Shown: positions 37,358-49,830 of the stretch, piece by piece
Layout: every line of letters begins with the position of its first letter
Numbering within the stretch: the first letter of the stretch is position 1
Assembly (NCBI RefSeq): GCF_005952805.1
Contig: NZ_CP040709.1
Location: 2,480,001 to 2,544,000, forward strand
Direction: 5' to 3'
Length of the DNA: 64,000 nt
DNA from: Inhella inkyongensis
GTDB taxonomy: Bacteria > Pseudomonadota > Gammaproteobacteria > Burkholderiales > Burkholderiaceae_C
The notes under the pieces: model-generated
Seen by the model: the letters and a program-made list of their open reading frames with translations, nothing else
Told to the model about the DNA's origin: nothing
Databases searched by the model: none
Translations under genes and position numbers: made by a program

Positions 37358-38216
37358 AGCCGCAAACAAGCCGCCAGGCCAGCAGACCCACGGCCACCAA
37401 GGCCAGGCTGGCCGGGGCTGGCACCGGCTGAGGCTGGGTTTGACGCGCGAAGTCGTGCCCACTGGCGCCCATCAGGTTCATGCCAGCCACCGAACTGCTG
37501 AGCTCGAACAGGGCCGAGTGGCCGAAGTCGGCAAAGGTGCTGCGAGCGGTCTGCGCGTAGTCACTCACAGACGCAGCGGCATAGAGCATGCCGTTCAGGC
37601 CCAGTTCGTGGCCGACAAAGGTGTCCAGGCTGAGCAGGTACTGGCCCACCGCGTCCTGCTTGGCATTCCAGCTCAGGATCGAAGATTGGCGGGTGGTCAG
37701 GTCGGTCAGACGCACCTCGGCCAGTCCGTCGGCGCTCAGAAAGCCCCCCATTTCCCCATTGGGCTGGCTCAGTCGCCCACTGATGTCCAGGTGCACCGTG
37801 TAGCGCACCGCCGTGCCGAATGCCAGGCCGCCCCCGAACACCGAGATGGTGTCGTAGAACTGGCCTTGCACCGAGGTGTGGGTGTAGCCCTGGTTGATGC
37901 GGTGGCCGGCGATATCGCAGCAATAGGGGTAGGAGGCCGAAGCGGTGGCACGCAACAGGCCGATGCGACCTTCGAAATGCCCCTCGGTGCGGCCGCCGTT
38001 GGGCGTGGCCCCCATCACCTCGTGGCGTTGCAGCAGCCGCGCCTCGGGCTTGTTGAACAGGTCAAAGCTTTCGTTGTCCTGAAAGGAATAGACCGGCCCT
38101 GGGGCGGCCTGCACGGCGGTGGACTGCAGCAGGCCGCGCAGCTGCCAGGTGCTGGCACTGAGCTCGGCGGACAGGCTCAGGCCCAAGATCCACAACAATG
38201 ATCGAATGACTTTCAT
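37338..38216 (-). CDS. PEP-CTERM-like secreted/sorted protein
   Basis: The product is 292 residues from the ATG at 38216, with AGGAGAG upstream; the frame continues further upstream but without a ribosome site. A signal peptide ([20 protein letters not shown]) and a C-terminal [18 protein letters not shown] followed by a basic tail match the exosortase sorting pattern, with PAP instead of PEP. The middle is beta-rich and low in motifs ([17 protein letters not shown]). Exosortase-dependent surface or EPS attachment is inferred; the exosortase is not in the window. Confidence 0.78.
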   Translation of the reverse strand: MKVIRSLLWILGLSLSAELSASTWQLRGLLQSTAVQAAPGPVYSFQDNESFDLFNKPEARLLQRHEVMGATPNGGRTEGHFEGRIGLLRATASASYPYCCDIAGHRINQGYTHTSVQGQFYDTISVFGGGLAFGTAVRYTVHLDISGRLSQPNGEMGGFLSADGLAEVRLTDLTTRQSSILSWNAKQDAVGQYLLSLDTFVGHELGLNGMLYAAASVSDYAQTARSTFADFGHSALFELSSSVAGMNLMGASGHDFARQTQPQPVPAPASLALVAVGLLAWRLVCGFSVRAA

Positions 38217-38309
38217 CTGGCTCTCCTGTTGGCCTCCCCGTGAGGCTCTACTGGCACCAACGGCCTGGCGCGGCGCAACCGGACACGGGCAGCCCCCAGG
38301 GAAACCCGC

Positions 38310-38807
38310 ATGAGCCTGCCTCCGGCCTGGGAGCAGGCCTACCCGGAGCTCAAGCGCATTGCGCGGGCTCGGCTCTATGCCAGCGGGCGGGCGGCCGGGC
38401 TGAACACCACCGCCCTGGTGCATGAGAGTTTTCTCAAGCTGGCGGGCGGCAGCCTCGAGTTCCCAAGCCATGGGCACTTTTATGCCTATGCGGCCCGGGT
38501 GATGCACTCGGTCATCGTCGACAGCCTGCGCCAGCAACAGGCCCAGCGCCGGGGCGGCGAGGCCAGCCTGCTGCCCCTGGACACAGCCATCGAGGCCGAT
38601 CTGGCCGCGCCCGAGCCCGAGGGCCTGCAAGTGCATGCCGCGCTGGCCCAGTTGGCGGCATTGGAGCCGCGCCTGGCCCAGGTCGTCGAAATGCGCTACT
38701 TCGGCGGTTTCAGTGAGGCCGAGATCGGCGAGGCCCTGGGACTGAACGAACGCACCGTGCGGCGCGACTGGGACAAGGCCCGCGCCCTGCTGCGCACCTT
38801 GCTATGA
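38310..38807 (+). CDS. ECF-type RNA polymerase sigma factor
   Basis: The product is 165 residues. Region 2 is seen as LVHESFLKLAGG and HFYAYAARVMHSVIVDSLRQ, and region 4 as PRLAQVVEMRYFGGFSEAEI with HTH residues ALGLNERTVRRDWDKARALL. This is the subgroup commonly next to Ser/Thr kinases, and a kinase gene begins 34 bp downstream. In ECF43-type systems the sigma factor is activated by kinase phosphorylation; such control here is inference. No anti-sigma gene is seen. Confidence 0.9.
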   Translation: MSLPPAWEQAYPELKRIARARLYASGRAAGLNTTALVHESFLKLAGGSLEFPSHGHFYAYAARVMHSVIVDSLRQQQAQRRGGEASLLPLDTAIEADLAAPEPEGLQVHAALAQLAALEPRLAQVVEMRYFGGFSEAEIGEALGLNERTVRRDWDKARALLRTLL

Positions 38808-38841
38808 GCCGCTTTGCGTTCCTGATTGCGTTGGCTGAGGC

Positions 38842-40947
38842 ATGAGCACCCTGCCCTGCCCGCCCGAGCGTTGGGCCGTCTTCAGCCCCTTGATCGATGC
38901 CCTGCAGGCCCTGCCCGCCACGGAGCGCGCGGGCTTTGTCGAGTCCTGTACCGAACTCGACCTGCGCCCCGCCCTGCGCCGCGTGCTGGCGGCCCTGGCG
39001 CAGCAGGAGGACAGCTTCCTGAGCCATCCCGGCGCAGGCCTTGGCGCGCCGCTGCAGCCCGGCGACACCCTGGGCCCTTACGCGTTGCTGCGCCCCTTGG
39101 GCCAGGGCGGCATGGCCGAAGTGTGGCTGGCGCGGCGGGCCGACGGCGCCTTCGAGCGCGAACTGGCCCTCAAGCTGCCCCACCCCGAGCTGTGCAGCCC
39201 TGCGGCCTTGCAGCGCTTTGTGCGCGAGCGCGACCTGCTGGCCCGACTGGAGCACCCGCACATCGCGCGCTTCTACGACGCGGGCGTGGCCAGCGACGGC
39301 CGCCCCTATCTGGCGCTGGAGTATGTGGACGGGCAGCCGCTGACGCTGCATTGCATCGGATTGAGCCCGCGGGACAAGGTGCGCCTGCTGCTGCAGGCCT
39401 GCGACGCCGTGGCCCACGCCCATGGGCTCTTCATCGCCCACCGCGACCTCAAACCGGCCAATGTGCTGGTCACGCCAGCCGGCCAGGTGCGTCTGCTGGA
39501 CTTCGGCATTGCCACGCTGCTGGCCACCGAGGGCGGACCGGAAACCACCCAGCTGCGCGCCGGCACGCCGCGCTACGCCGCGCCCGAGCAGCGCCTGGGC
39601 CTGCCCTGCAGTGCCGCCACCGATGTGCATGCGTTGGGCTTGTTGCTTTGCGAACTCATCAACGAACAGCCACCCTTGCCCGGGCCTGCGGCCCCCGCGC
39701 CCCTGCGCCCTCCCGGCCCCGCAGCCCGGCGCGGCCTGCAAGACCTGCAGGCCATCGCAGCGCGCTGCCTGGCCGAGGACCCGGCGCAGCGCTATGCCTC
39801 GGCCGCGCTGCTGGGAGCCGAGCTGCGCGCCTGGCTGGATGGCCGCCCGACCCTGGCCCGTCCGATCGGACCCTGGCGGCAGCTGGCCCGACTGCTGCGC
39901 CGGCACTGGCTGGCCACCGCCCTCTCCCTGGGCCTGCTGCTCAGCCTGTTGCTGGGCGGCAGCCTGGCGCTACGGCAGGCGCGCGAGGCCGAACGCCAGG
40001 CACGACGCGCCGAACTGGCGCAGCAGGAACTGATGAGCGTCTTCCTGGGCGCCGACCCCCGGCGCGCCGACCGCAAGCCGGCCAGCGAACGCACCCTCAA
40101 GGAGCTGCTGGACGGCCGCCTGCAGGCCCTGCTCAAGCAACCGACCCAGGACGCCGAAGTGCTGGAGCCCTGGCTGCGCAAGGTCAGCAACCTCTACGCC
40201 TATATGGGCGAGCCGGTGCAGGCGGCACAGATCGAGGCCCGGCGCATCCAGTTGATGGCGGCACGCGGCCCGGCCGACCCCGCCGTGCTGGACGCCCGGC
40301 TGGCCCTGGTCTGGGCCCTGCAGGGTCAGGGCGATTGGCGCGCCGCCCAAGCGCAAATCACCGAGTTGGCGCGCTGGCTCGACCCCCCGACCACCAGCAG
40401 CCTGCAAAGGGCGGAACTGGACCTGGCGCGCCACGATCAACTGGGCGCACCCGAGGCCCCGGGCGGCGACCTCAAAGCGCAGCGCCTCCACTGGCTGGCT
40501 CGCGCCCGCCAGGGCTACCAGGCCCATGCGCCGGGCGATGCTGGCCACGGCGCCGTGCTGATGCACCTGGGGCAAGGGGCGCTGGTCGACGGACACGCCG
40601 CGCAGGCCCTGGAACTCGCCGACGAAGCCCTGCAACGCGCACCCGGCCCCGCCCCACAGGAAGCCCGGCTGCTCGCCCTGCGCGCCCGCGCCCATCAGGC
40701 CCTTGGGCACAACGAGGAGGCGCTGCAGGACCAGTTGCGGGCCGCCGAGCTCATGCGGGGCTCCATCGGTTGGAGCAATCCGGGCGCCTGGGACGTGCTG
40801 GCACAGGTTCTGGCGTCCCTGTGCCGCACCGACCCCGCCCGGGCCCTGGCCTGGAACGCCCAGGTGGACCGTTTGGCGCGTCAACGCCACCCCACTCGCG
40901 CCGCGCTGCTGGACCAGGCGCTGCAGCGCAACTGCCCCGCGCCATGA
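38842..40947 (+). CDS. Membrane-anchored Ser/Thr protein kinase with TPR-like C-terminus
   Basis: The product is 701 residues. The kinase core lies at about residues 75-330: G-loop LGQGGMAEVWLARR, Lys in LALKLPHPE, catalytic HRDLKPANVL (D about 200), DFGIATLL (D about 220) and GTPRYAAPEQR. A membrane helix near 352-375 (LATALSLGLLLSLLLGGSLA) precedes a coiled segment and an alpha-helical, TPR-like extracytoplasmic region. It lies between an ECF sigma gene and a hydrolase gene that overlaps its stop (ATGA), forming one operon. The likely substrate is the adjacent sigma factor. Confidence 0.9.
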   Translation: MSTLPCPPERWAVFSPLIDALQALPATERAGFVESCTELDLRPALRRVLAALAQQEDSFLSHPGAGLGAPLQPGDTLGPYALLRPLGQGGMAEVWLARRADGAFERELALKLPHPELCSPAALQRFVRERDLLARLEHPHIARFYDAGVASDGRPYLALEYVDGQPLTLHCIGLSPRDKVRLLLQACDAVAHAHGLFIAHRDLKPANVLVTPAGQVRLLDFGIATLLATEGGPETTQLRAGTPRYAAPEQRLGLPCSAATDVHALGLLLCELINEQPPLPGPAAPAPLRPPGPAARRGLQDLQAIAARCLAEDPAQRYASAALLGAELRAWLDGRPTLARPIGPWRQLARLLRRHWLATALSLGLLLSLLLGGSLALRQAREAERQARRAELAQQELMSVFLGADPRRADRKPASERTLKELLDGRLQALLKQPTQDAEVLEPWLRKVSNLYAYMGEPVQAAQIEARRIQLMAARGPADPAVLDARLALVWALQGQGDWRAAQAQITELARWLDPPTTSSLQRAELDLARHDQLGAPEAPGGDLKAQRLHWLARARQGYQAHAPGDAGHGAVLMHLGQGALVDGHAAQALELADEALQRAPGPAPQEARLLALRARAHQALGHNEEALQDQLRAAELMRGSIGWSNPGAWDVLAQVLASLCRTDPARALAWNAQVDRLARQRHPTRAALLDQALQRNCPAP

Positions 40948-41783
40948 AACCCACTCTGGTCTTTGCCCACGCCAACAGCTACCCGGCGGCCTGCTACCGC
41001 CGGCTGTTCGCGCATTGGCAGGCCGCCGGCTACCGCGTGCTGGCACTGCCGCAGTTCGGCCACCACCCCGACCATCCGGTGGACCGCAATTGGCAGTCCT
41101 TGGTGGACGAGTTGTTGGCTTTCATGACGGCCGAGCTCGACCCTGACGCTCCGCGCATCCTGGTCGGCCACTCGCTGGGCGGCCTGCTCAGCCTGATGGC
41201 AGCAGCCCGCCGCCATCAGGCTGTACAAGCCGTGCAGGGCGTGCTGATGCTGGACTCGCCCTATGTCAGCGGCTGGCGTGCGACCCTGCTGCGCCTGGCC
41301 CAGCTCAGCGGCCGCACTCAGCGCCAACCGCCGGCCTCGGTGGCGCGCCAGCGTCGTGCCCACTGGCCCGACACCGACGCCCTGCAAGCCCACTTTAGCG
41401 CCAAACCCCTGTTCCAAGCCTGGCATCCCGAGGTGTTGCAGGACTATCTGCATCACGGCTTCGAACCCGACCCGCAGCGCGGTGGGCTGCGCCTGGTGTT
41501 TCGCCCCGAGGTCGAGGCGCAGATCTATGCCACCGTGCCCGCCGAACTGCCCCGCCTGACGGCTGCGCTGACGCGGCCTATGGCCTTCATAGCCGGACAA
41601 CACAGCCGTGAGATGCGCATGGGCGGCATCCAGGCCACGCGCCGCCGCGTGGGCGCGCTCTACCGCGAGATCGAAGGCAGCCACCTGTTCCCCTTCGAAC
41701 ACCCCGACCGAACGGCCGCGCTGAGCCTGGAGTTGCTACGCGCGCTTTCCGAAGCGGGAGGGCCCGACCGCAGACCCGGGTAA
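40944..41783 (+). CDS. Alpha/beta hydrolase
   Basis: The product is 279 residues, with the ATG overlapping the kinase stop. The fold is shown by an early TLVFAHANSYPAACYRRLF oxyanion region, the nucleophile elbow LVGHSLGG (S77), and a late His in EGSHLFPFEHP. An acidic residue is expected around the PMAFIAGQHS strand. The substrate is unknown; similar proteins are annotated as esterases or lysophospholipase-like. Co-translation with the kinase suggests a shared response. Confidence 0.85.
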   Translation: MKPTLVFAHANSYPAACYRRLFAHWQAAGYRVLALPQFGHHPDHPVDRNWQSLVDELLAFMTAELDPDAPRILVGHSLGGLLSLMAAARRHQAVQAVQGVLMLDSPYVSGWRATLLRLAQLSGRTQRQPPASVARQRRAHWPDTDALQAHFSAKPLFQAWHPEVLQDYLHHGFEPDPQRGGLRLVFRPEVEAQIYATVPAELPRLTAALTRPMAFIAGQHSREMRMGGIQATRRRVGALYREIEGSHLFPFEHPDRTAALSLELLRALSEAGGPDRRPG

Positions 41784-41794
41784 ACCCGCGCCGC

Positions 41795-41800
41795 TATACT
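41795..41800 (+). promoter_or_regulatory. Possible -10 box for pyrG operon
   Basis: TATACT lies 75 bp before the pyrG ATG in a short intergenic gap, a good -10 match. The -35 region is poor, so confidence is limited. Confidence 0.35.
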
Positions 41801-41842
41801 CCGGCTTTCCTCTTGAGCGTTCTTAGCCCGCTGGCTCCTTAA

Positions 41843-44382
<2,540 letters not shown>

Positions 44383-44387
44383 ATCCC

Positions 44388-44693
44388 GTGAGCACCCCCG
44401 CCTACGCCCTCATCACCGTCAAGATCGTCGACCCCGAGATCTTCAAGGCCTATATGGCCGCCGCGCCCGCCACCATTGCGGCCTGCGGCGGCGAGTACTT
44501 GGTGCGTGGCGGCGCCTTCGAGACGGTCGAGGGCGAGTGGAACCCGGCCCGCATCACCGTGCTGCGCTTTCCCAGCATGGAACAGGCGCGTGCCTGGTAC
44601 TTTGGCGAGGGCTATACGCAGGCGCGCGCACTTCGCCAAAGTGCCACCGAGTATTTCAATGTCACGCTGGTCGAGGGCTACGCACCCGCCTGA
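44388..44693 (+). CDS. DUF1330 family protein
   Basis: The product is 101 residues starting at GTG 44388, 5 bp after kdsA. The DUF1330 ferredoxin-like dimeric alpha-beta barrel pattern is visible: AYALITVKIVDPEIFKAYM, GEYLVRGG and RITVLRFPSMEQARAWYFG. The function is unknown; its place between kdsA and eno is common in Burkholderiales. Confidence 0.87.
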   Translation: MSTPAYALITVKIVDPEIFKAYMAAAPATIAACGGEYLVRGGAFETVEGEWNPARITVLRFPSMEQARAWYFGEGYTQARALRQSATEYFNVTLVEGYAPA

Positions 44694-44715
44694 GAACGGC
44701 CGGTTACCGCCCTAG

Positions 44716-46041
<1,326 letters not shown>

Positions 46042-46308
46042 ATGCGCTTCATCGCCGTGCTGCTGGCACTGGGCCTGCTCTGGGTGCAGGCCCAGACCTG
46101 GTTCGGCCAGCGCTCGGCCGCGCGCGTGGCCGAGCTGCGCACCCAGCTGCAGCAGCAGGAGCAGGCCAATGCCCAGGCCAGAGAGGCCCAGACCCGCGCG
46201 CGCGCCGAACTCAAGGACCTGCGCGAAGGCCTGGAGATGGTCGAGGAAAAGGCCCGCTCCGAGTTGGGCATGGTCAAGCCCGACGAGATCTACGTCAAAC
46301 TGAAGTGA
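46042..46308 (+). CDS. ftsB: Cell division protein FtsB
   Basis: The product is 88 residues. A single N-terminal membrane helix (FIAVLLALGLLWVQAQTWF) is followed by a coiled coil (AELRTQLQQQEQANAQAREA) and a short conserved tail with EEKARSELGMVKPDEIY. It bridges FtsL and FtsQ in the divisome. The ATG follows the eno stop with no gap. Confidence 0.93.
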   Translation: MRFIAVLLALGLLWVQAQTWFGQRSAARVAELRTQLQQQEQANAQAREAQTRARAELKDLREGLEMVEEKARSELGMVKPDEIYVKLK

Positions 46309-46443
46309 CCCCCCGAAGCGGCCTCGGCCGCATCCTCCTGCGAGCGACACCAAGGGCTCGGCTCAGCCGCTTCCACGGTGTCCGCTCGATCGACGGGTTG
46401 ACTGCGCTGGTTTGCGCGCCTTTGCCGAATACGACCCGCTGAG

Positions 46444-47058
46444 ATGGATCTCCTTCTTTCCCCCGCCTTCACGGCCTGGGGCGCACCCTTCACGTGGCTG
46501 GAGCTGCTGGCCTTTGTGCTCTCCATCGCGATGGTGCTGGGCAATATGCGGCAGTGGCTGATGGCCTGGCCGCTGGCGGCGGCTTCCTCGCTGCTCTACG
46601 CCTTGCTCTTTTGGAACGGCAAGCTCTATGGCGAGGCGGCGCTGCAGCTTTTCTTCGTGGCCATGGCGGCTTGGGGTTTTGCGCAGTGGTGGCGTGGGCG
46701 CACGCAGCTTGAGATGACCGTGCGCCGCATGGGCGCGCGGGCCTGGGCCTGGAGCCTGGCCACCATCGCGCTCGGCGCCCCGGCCCTGGGTTACTGGCTG
46801 GACCAGCGCACCGACTCCCCCCTGCCCTATTGGGACGCCCTGCCCACCGTGGCCAGTGTGGTGGCCACCGTGCTGCTGGGGCGCAAGTACATCGAGAACT
46901 GGCCCTTCTGGGTTGCCATCAATGCGGTCTCGGTGGTGCTCTTCGTGCTCAAGGCCTATTGGCTGACGGTCATCCTCTACGCCGCCTTCATCCCCCTGGC
47001 CCTTTGGGGCTGGCGCGAGTGGGCGCGTGCCTCGCGCGGCACGGCAGCTTCGGCATGA
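46444..47058 (+). CDS. pnuC: Nicotinamide riboside transporter PnuC
   Basis: The product is 204 residues with about seven hydrophobic helices. PnuC features include the WLELLAFVLSIAMVLGNMRQ start, the SLLYALLFWNGKLYGEAALQ segment with a conserved Trp/Asn region, and GRKYIENWPFWVAINAVSVV. It allows diffusion of nicotinamide riboside, trapped by phosphorylation. The stop overlaps the NadR-type kinase gene (ATGA), which fits that role. Confidence 0.92.
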   Translation: MDLLLSPAFTAWGAPFTWLELLAFVLSIAMVLGNMRQWLMAWPLAAASSLLYALLFWNGKLYGEAALQLFFVAMAAWGFAQWWRGRTQLEMTVRRMGARAWAWSLATIALGAPALGYWLDQRTDSPLPYWDALPTVASVVATVLLGRKYIENWPFWVAINAVSVVLFVLKAYWLTVILYAAFIPLALWGWREWARASRGTAASA

Positions 47059-47699
47059 GTTGGAAGATCGCGCTGCTGGGCGCTGAGTGCACGGGCAAGA
47101 GCAGCCTGACCCAGATGCTGGGCCAGCGGTTGGCGGATCTGCGTGTCGCCACGGTGGCTGAATATCTGCGCGAGTGGTGCGACAGCACGGGCCGCACGCC
47201 CCTGCAGTCTGAACAGGCGCTGATCGCCGCTGAGCAGCGCCGCCGCATCACGCTGGCCTCGGCCGCCCACCCCCTGGTGGTGGCCGACACCACGCCGCTG
47301 ATGACGGCGCTCTACAGCATCCACTACTTCCAAGACGACAGCGCGCTGGACGCCGCCGTAGAAGAACAGCGCGGCTTTGACCTGACCCTGCTGTGCAGCC
47401 CCAGCGGCGTGCCCTGGCAGGCCGATGGGCACCAGCGCGAATCCCCCCATGTGCGCGCCGCCACCCATGCCGAGCTGCACCAGCTGCTGCGCGACCGCGG
47501 CCTGCCCTTCACCGTGCTGGCCGGCCCACTGGCGGAGCGTGCGGCCTTGGCCGAGGCCTTGATCCGGGCCCTGCCCCGGCGCGATCAGAGGCAAGGCGCC
47601 CCCACTGAGGCCCAAGAGCTCCAAGGGCTTTGGGCCTGCGCCTGCTGCGACTGGCCGCACGCCGAACAGCGCCTGCGCCAGACTGCCCCTACGGGCTGA
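47055..47699 (+). CDS. NadR-type nicotinamide riboside kinase domain protein
   Basis: The product is 214 residues. Walker A is GAECTGKSSL at residues 8-17, followed by VATVAEYLREW, EQALIAAEQ and PLVVADTTPLMTALYS, as in the C-terminal kinase domain of NadR. The NMN adenylyltransferase and HTH domains of full NadR are absent, so it should only convert nicotinamide riboside to NMN. Co-translation with pnuC strongly supports this. Confidence 0.87.
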   Translation: MSWKIALLGAECTGKSSLTQMLGQRLADLRVATVAEYLREWCDSTGRTPLQSEQALIAAEQRRRITLASAAHPLVVADTTPLMTALYSIHYFQDDSALDAAVEEQRGFDLTLLCSPSGVPWQADGHQRESPHVRAATHAELHQLLRDRGLPFTVLAGPLAERAALAEALIRALPRRDQRQGAPTEAQELQGLWACACCDWPHAEQRLRQTAPTG

Positions 47700-47753
47700 A
47701 GCCCCCACTGCCAAGACTGAACGAGAATCTCGCCCCCGCCCGAGAGTCCATCC

Positions 47754-49421
47754 ATGCGCCTGCTGCCCGTCCTGACCGCCCCCCTGCTGATCGCTGCTCT
47801 TTTGGCAGGCTGCGCCACGCCGCCGCCGCCGTCCGGCCCGCTGAAGGTGCAGGTGCTGGCCATCAACGATCTGCACGGCAATCTGCTGCCGCCCAAGGGC
47901 CTGCGCCTGCCCGATCCGGCCGAGCCGAGCAAGACGGTGGTGATGGAAGTCGGCGGCGTCGAGGCCCTGGCCACGGCCGTCAAGCAGCTGCGCAAGGATC
48001 AGCCCAACCACATTTTTGTGGCCGCCGGCGACTTGATCGGTGGCACCCCCCTGCTCTCGGCCCTGTTCCGCGACGAGCCCACCATCGAGTCCCTGTCCAC
48101 CATGGGCCTGCATGTTTCGGCCGTGGGCAACCATGAGTTCGACCTCGGGCGCGATGAATTGCTGCGCCGCCAAAAGGGGGGCTGCCACCCGGTGGATGGA
48201 TGCAAGGGCCCGCAGCCCTTCAAAGGGGCGCAGTTTCAATACCTGTCCGCCAGCACCATCGACACCGCCACCGGCAAGACCCTGCTGCCGGCCTACCTGA
48301 TCCGCCGCTTTGAGGGCATCCCGGTGGCCTTCATCGGCCTGACCCTGGCCGGCACCCCCGGCCTGGTGATGCCCACCGGCATCCAGGGCCTGCGTTTTGA
48401 CGACGAGGCCCAGACCGTCAACCGCCTGGTGCCGGAGTTGCGCGCGCAAGGGGTTGAGTCCATCGTCGTGCTGATTCACGAAGGCGGCTACACCACCGGC
48501 AATGTGGACGAGTGCCCGGGCCTGACCGGGCAGATCGAAGCCATCGTCAAGAAATTCGACCGCGCCGTGGACCTGGTGGTCACCGGCCACACGCACTGGG
48601 CCTACAACTGCATGATCAATGGCATGCGCGTGACCAGCGGACACAAGTTCGGCTCCATGGTCACCGACATCACGCTGACCATCGACCGCCAGACTCGCGA
48701 CGTCATCGACAGCCAGGCCAGAAACATCCTGACCCGCCTCGATCAGTTCGCCAAGGACCCCGAGCAAACCGCGTTGGTGGCCGGCTATCTGGACCGCGCC
48801 CAGCCGCTGATCGAGCGGCGTGTCGGCCGCCTGGAGCAAGAGATCCGCCAGACCGTGAACGACCCGGCCGGCAATTGGCCGATGGGCCTGCTGCTGGCCG
48901 ATGCCCATTGGGCCGCCACCCGCGCGCCCGAGGCCGGCGGTGCTGAAATGGCTTTCACCAACAAAGAAGGCGTGCGCGCCGGCCTGACCCCGCGCGCCGA
49001 CGGCAGCGTCACCTACGGTGATCTGTTCACGGTGCAGCCCTTCTCCAACGAGCTGATCACCATGACGCTTAGCGGGCGCGAGATTCTTGAGATCTTGGAG
49101 AGCCAGTGGCGCTCGCGCCTGGGCTTCGACCCCCTGCAGCCCTCCGCCGGCTTCACCTATCAGTGGGACCCCAAGGCCCCGGTAGGCGCCAAGGTGGTGC
49201 CGGGCTCGGTGCGCTTGAACGGCCAGCCGCTGCAGATGGAACGGGATTACCGCGTCACCGTGAATTCCTTCGTGGCGGCCGGGGGCGATGGTTTTTCGCT
49301 CTTTGTGCGCGGTCGCAATCGCCAAACCGGCATGCTCGACGTGCAAGCCCTAGAGCGCTACGTCGCCAGCCAGCAGGTGCTGCGGGCCCCGGCGCTGGAC
49401 CGCATCCAGCGCCTCAACTAA
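47754..49421 (+). CDS. UshA/NadN-family 5'-nucleotidase lipoprotein
   Basis: The product is 555 residues. The signal ends in a lipobox (LLAGC). Metallophosphatase motifs are LAINDLHGN, AAGDLIGG, VGNHEFDLG, and GHTHWAY. The C-terminal nucleotide-binding domain has TYGDLFTVQPFSNEL, YQWD and AAGGDGF. It would dephosphorylate nucleotides outside the cytoplasm. Next to pnuC and the NadR-type kinase, NMN to nicotinamide riboside is a plausible reaction, as for NadN in Haemophilus; other nucleotides are possible. Confidence 0.9.
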   Translation: MRLLPVLTAPLLIAALLAGCATPPPPSGPLKVQVLAINDLHGNLLPPKGLRLPDPAEPSKTVVMEVGGVEALATAVKQLRKDQPNHIFVAAGDLIGGTPLLSALFRDEPTIESLSTMGLHVSAVGNHEFDLGRDELLRRQKGGCHPVDGCKGPQPFKGAQFQYLSASTIDTATGKTLLPAYLIRRFEGIPVAFIGLTLAGTPGLVMPTGIQGLRFDDEAQTVNRLVPELRAQGVESIVVLIHEGGYTTGNVDECPGLTGQIEAIVKKFDRAVDLVVTGHTHWAYNCMINGMRVTSGHKFGSMVTDITLTIDRQTRDVIDSQARNILTRLDQFAKDPEQTALVAGYLDRAQPLIERRVGRLEQEIRQTVNDPAGNWPMGLLLADAHWAATRAPEAGGAEMAFTNKEGVRAGLTPRADGSVTYGDLFTVQPFSNELITMTLSGREILEILESQWRSRLGFDPLQPSAGFTYQWDPKAPVGAKVVPGSVRLNGQPLQMERDYRVTVNSFVAAGGDGFSLFVRGRNRQTGMLDVQALERYVASQQVLRAPALDRIQRLN

Positions 49422-49482
49422 GACGGCAACGCAGAGCCCACGGGCATGCACGCGGCCGCCTGCGCAGCGAGGCTGGCGGCAC

Positions 49483-49830
49483 TTAGTCTTCATCGGGCAC
49501 CATCGCCGTGAACACGGTGAAGCCCAGCCCAAAGATCAGGCCCAGCCCCCACATCCAGCGCGGCAGGGTGGGAAAGATGGTGCCGACCAGGGTCAGCACC
49601 ACCATGGGCATGAGGACACGTTGAACCACCGTGCCCTCTGCGGCCCAGCCGCCCAACAAACCCGACAGCACGGGCGTGCCCACCAGGGCCACCCCCCCCC
49701 CGGCCAGGACCGGAAACAGGCTGGTGCCGGGCAGTGCACGGTACAGGCCATGCGCCAGCGCCAAGGCCAGCACCGCCCCTGCCACAAAGGCCAACACACC
49801 CGCCATGGCGGATGGTCGGTCCTCGCTCAA
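49483..49830 (-). CDS. Small membrane protein, unknown function
   Basis: The product is 115 residues with three or four hydrophobic helices (AGVLAFVAGAVLALALAHGL, VLAGGGVALVGTPVLSGLLG, a C-terminal one near MWGLGLIFGLGFTVFTA). The start is TTG 49830, which overlaps the hslO stop (TTGA) and has GGAGGGG just upstream; an ATG at 49806 is a weaker choice. The family is not recognised. Confidence 0.7.
   Translation of the reverse strand: MSEDRPSAMAGVLAFVAGAVLALALAHGLYRALPGTSLFPVLAGGGVALVGTPVLSGLLGGWAAEGTVVQRVLMPMVVLTLVGTIFPTLPRWMWGLGLIFGLGFTVFTAMVPDED

Noticed and set aside
38217..38636. N-terminal extension of the PEP-CTERM-like protein
   Set aside because: The signal peptide and AGGAGAG ribosome site place the start at 38216; the extension overlaps the sigma factor gene.
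38826..41783. A 985-residue plus-strand frame spanning the kinase and hydrolase genes
   Set aside because: Only its last 279 residues are a real protein (the hydrolase). The upstream part is Arg/Pro/Ala-rich shadow of the kinase frame.
46977..49346. A 789-residue minus-strand frame
   Set aside because: Antisense shadow of the kinase and nucleotidase genes.
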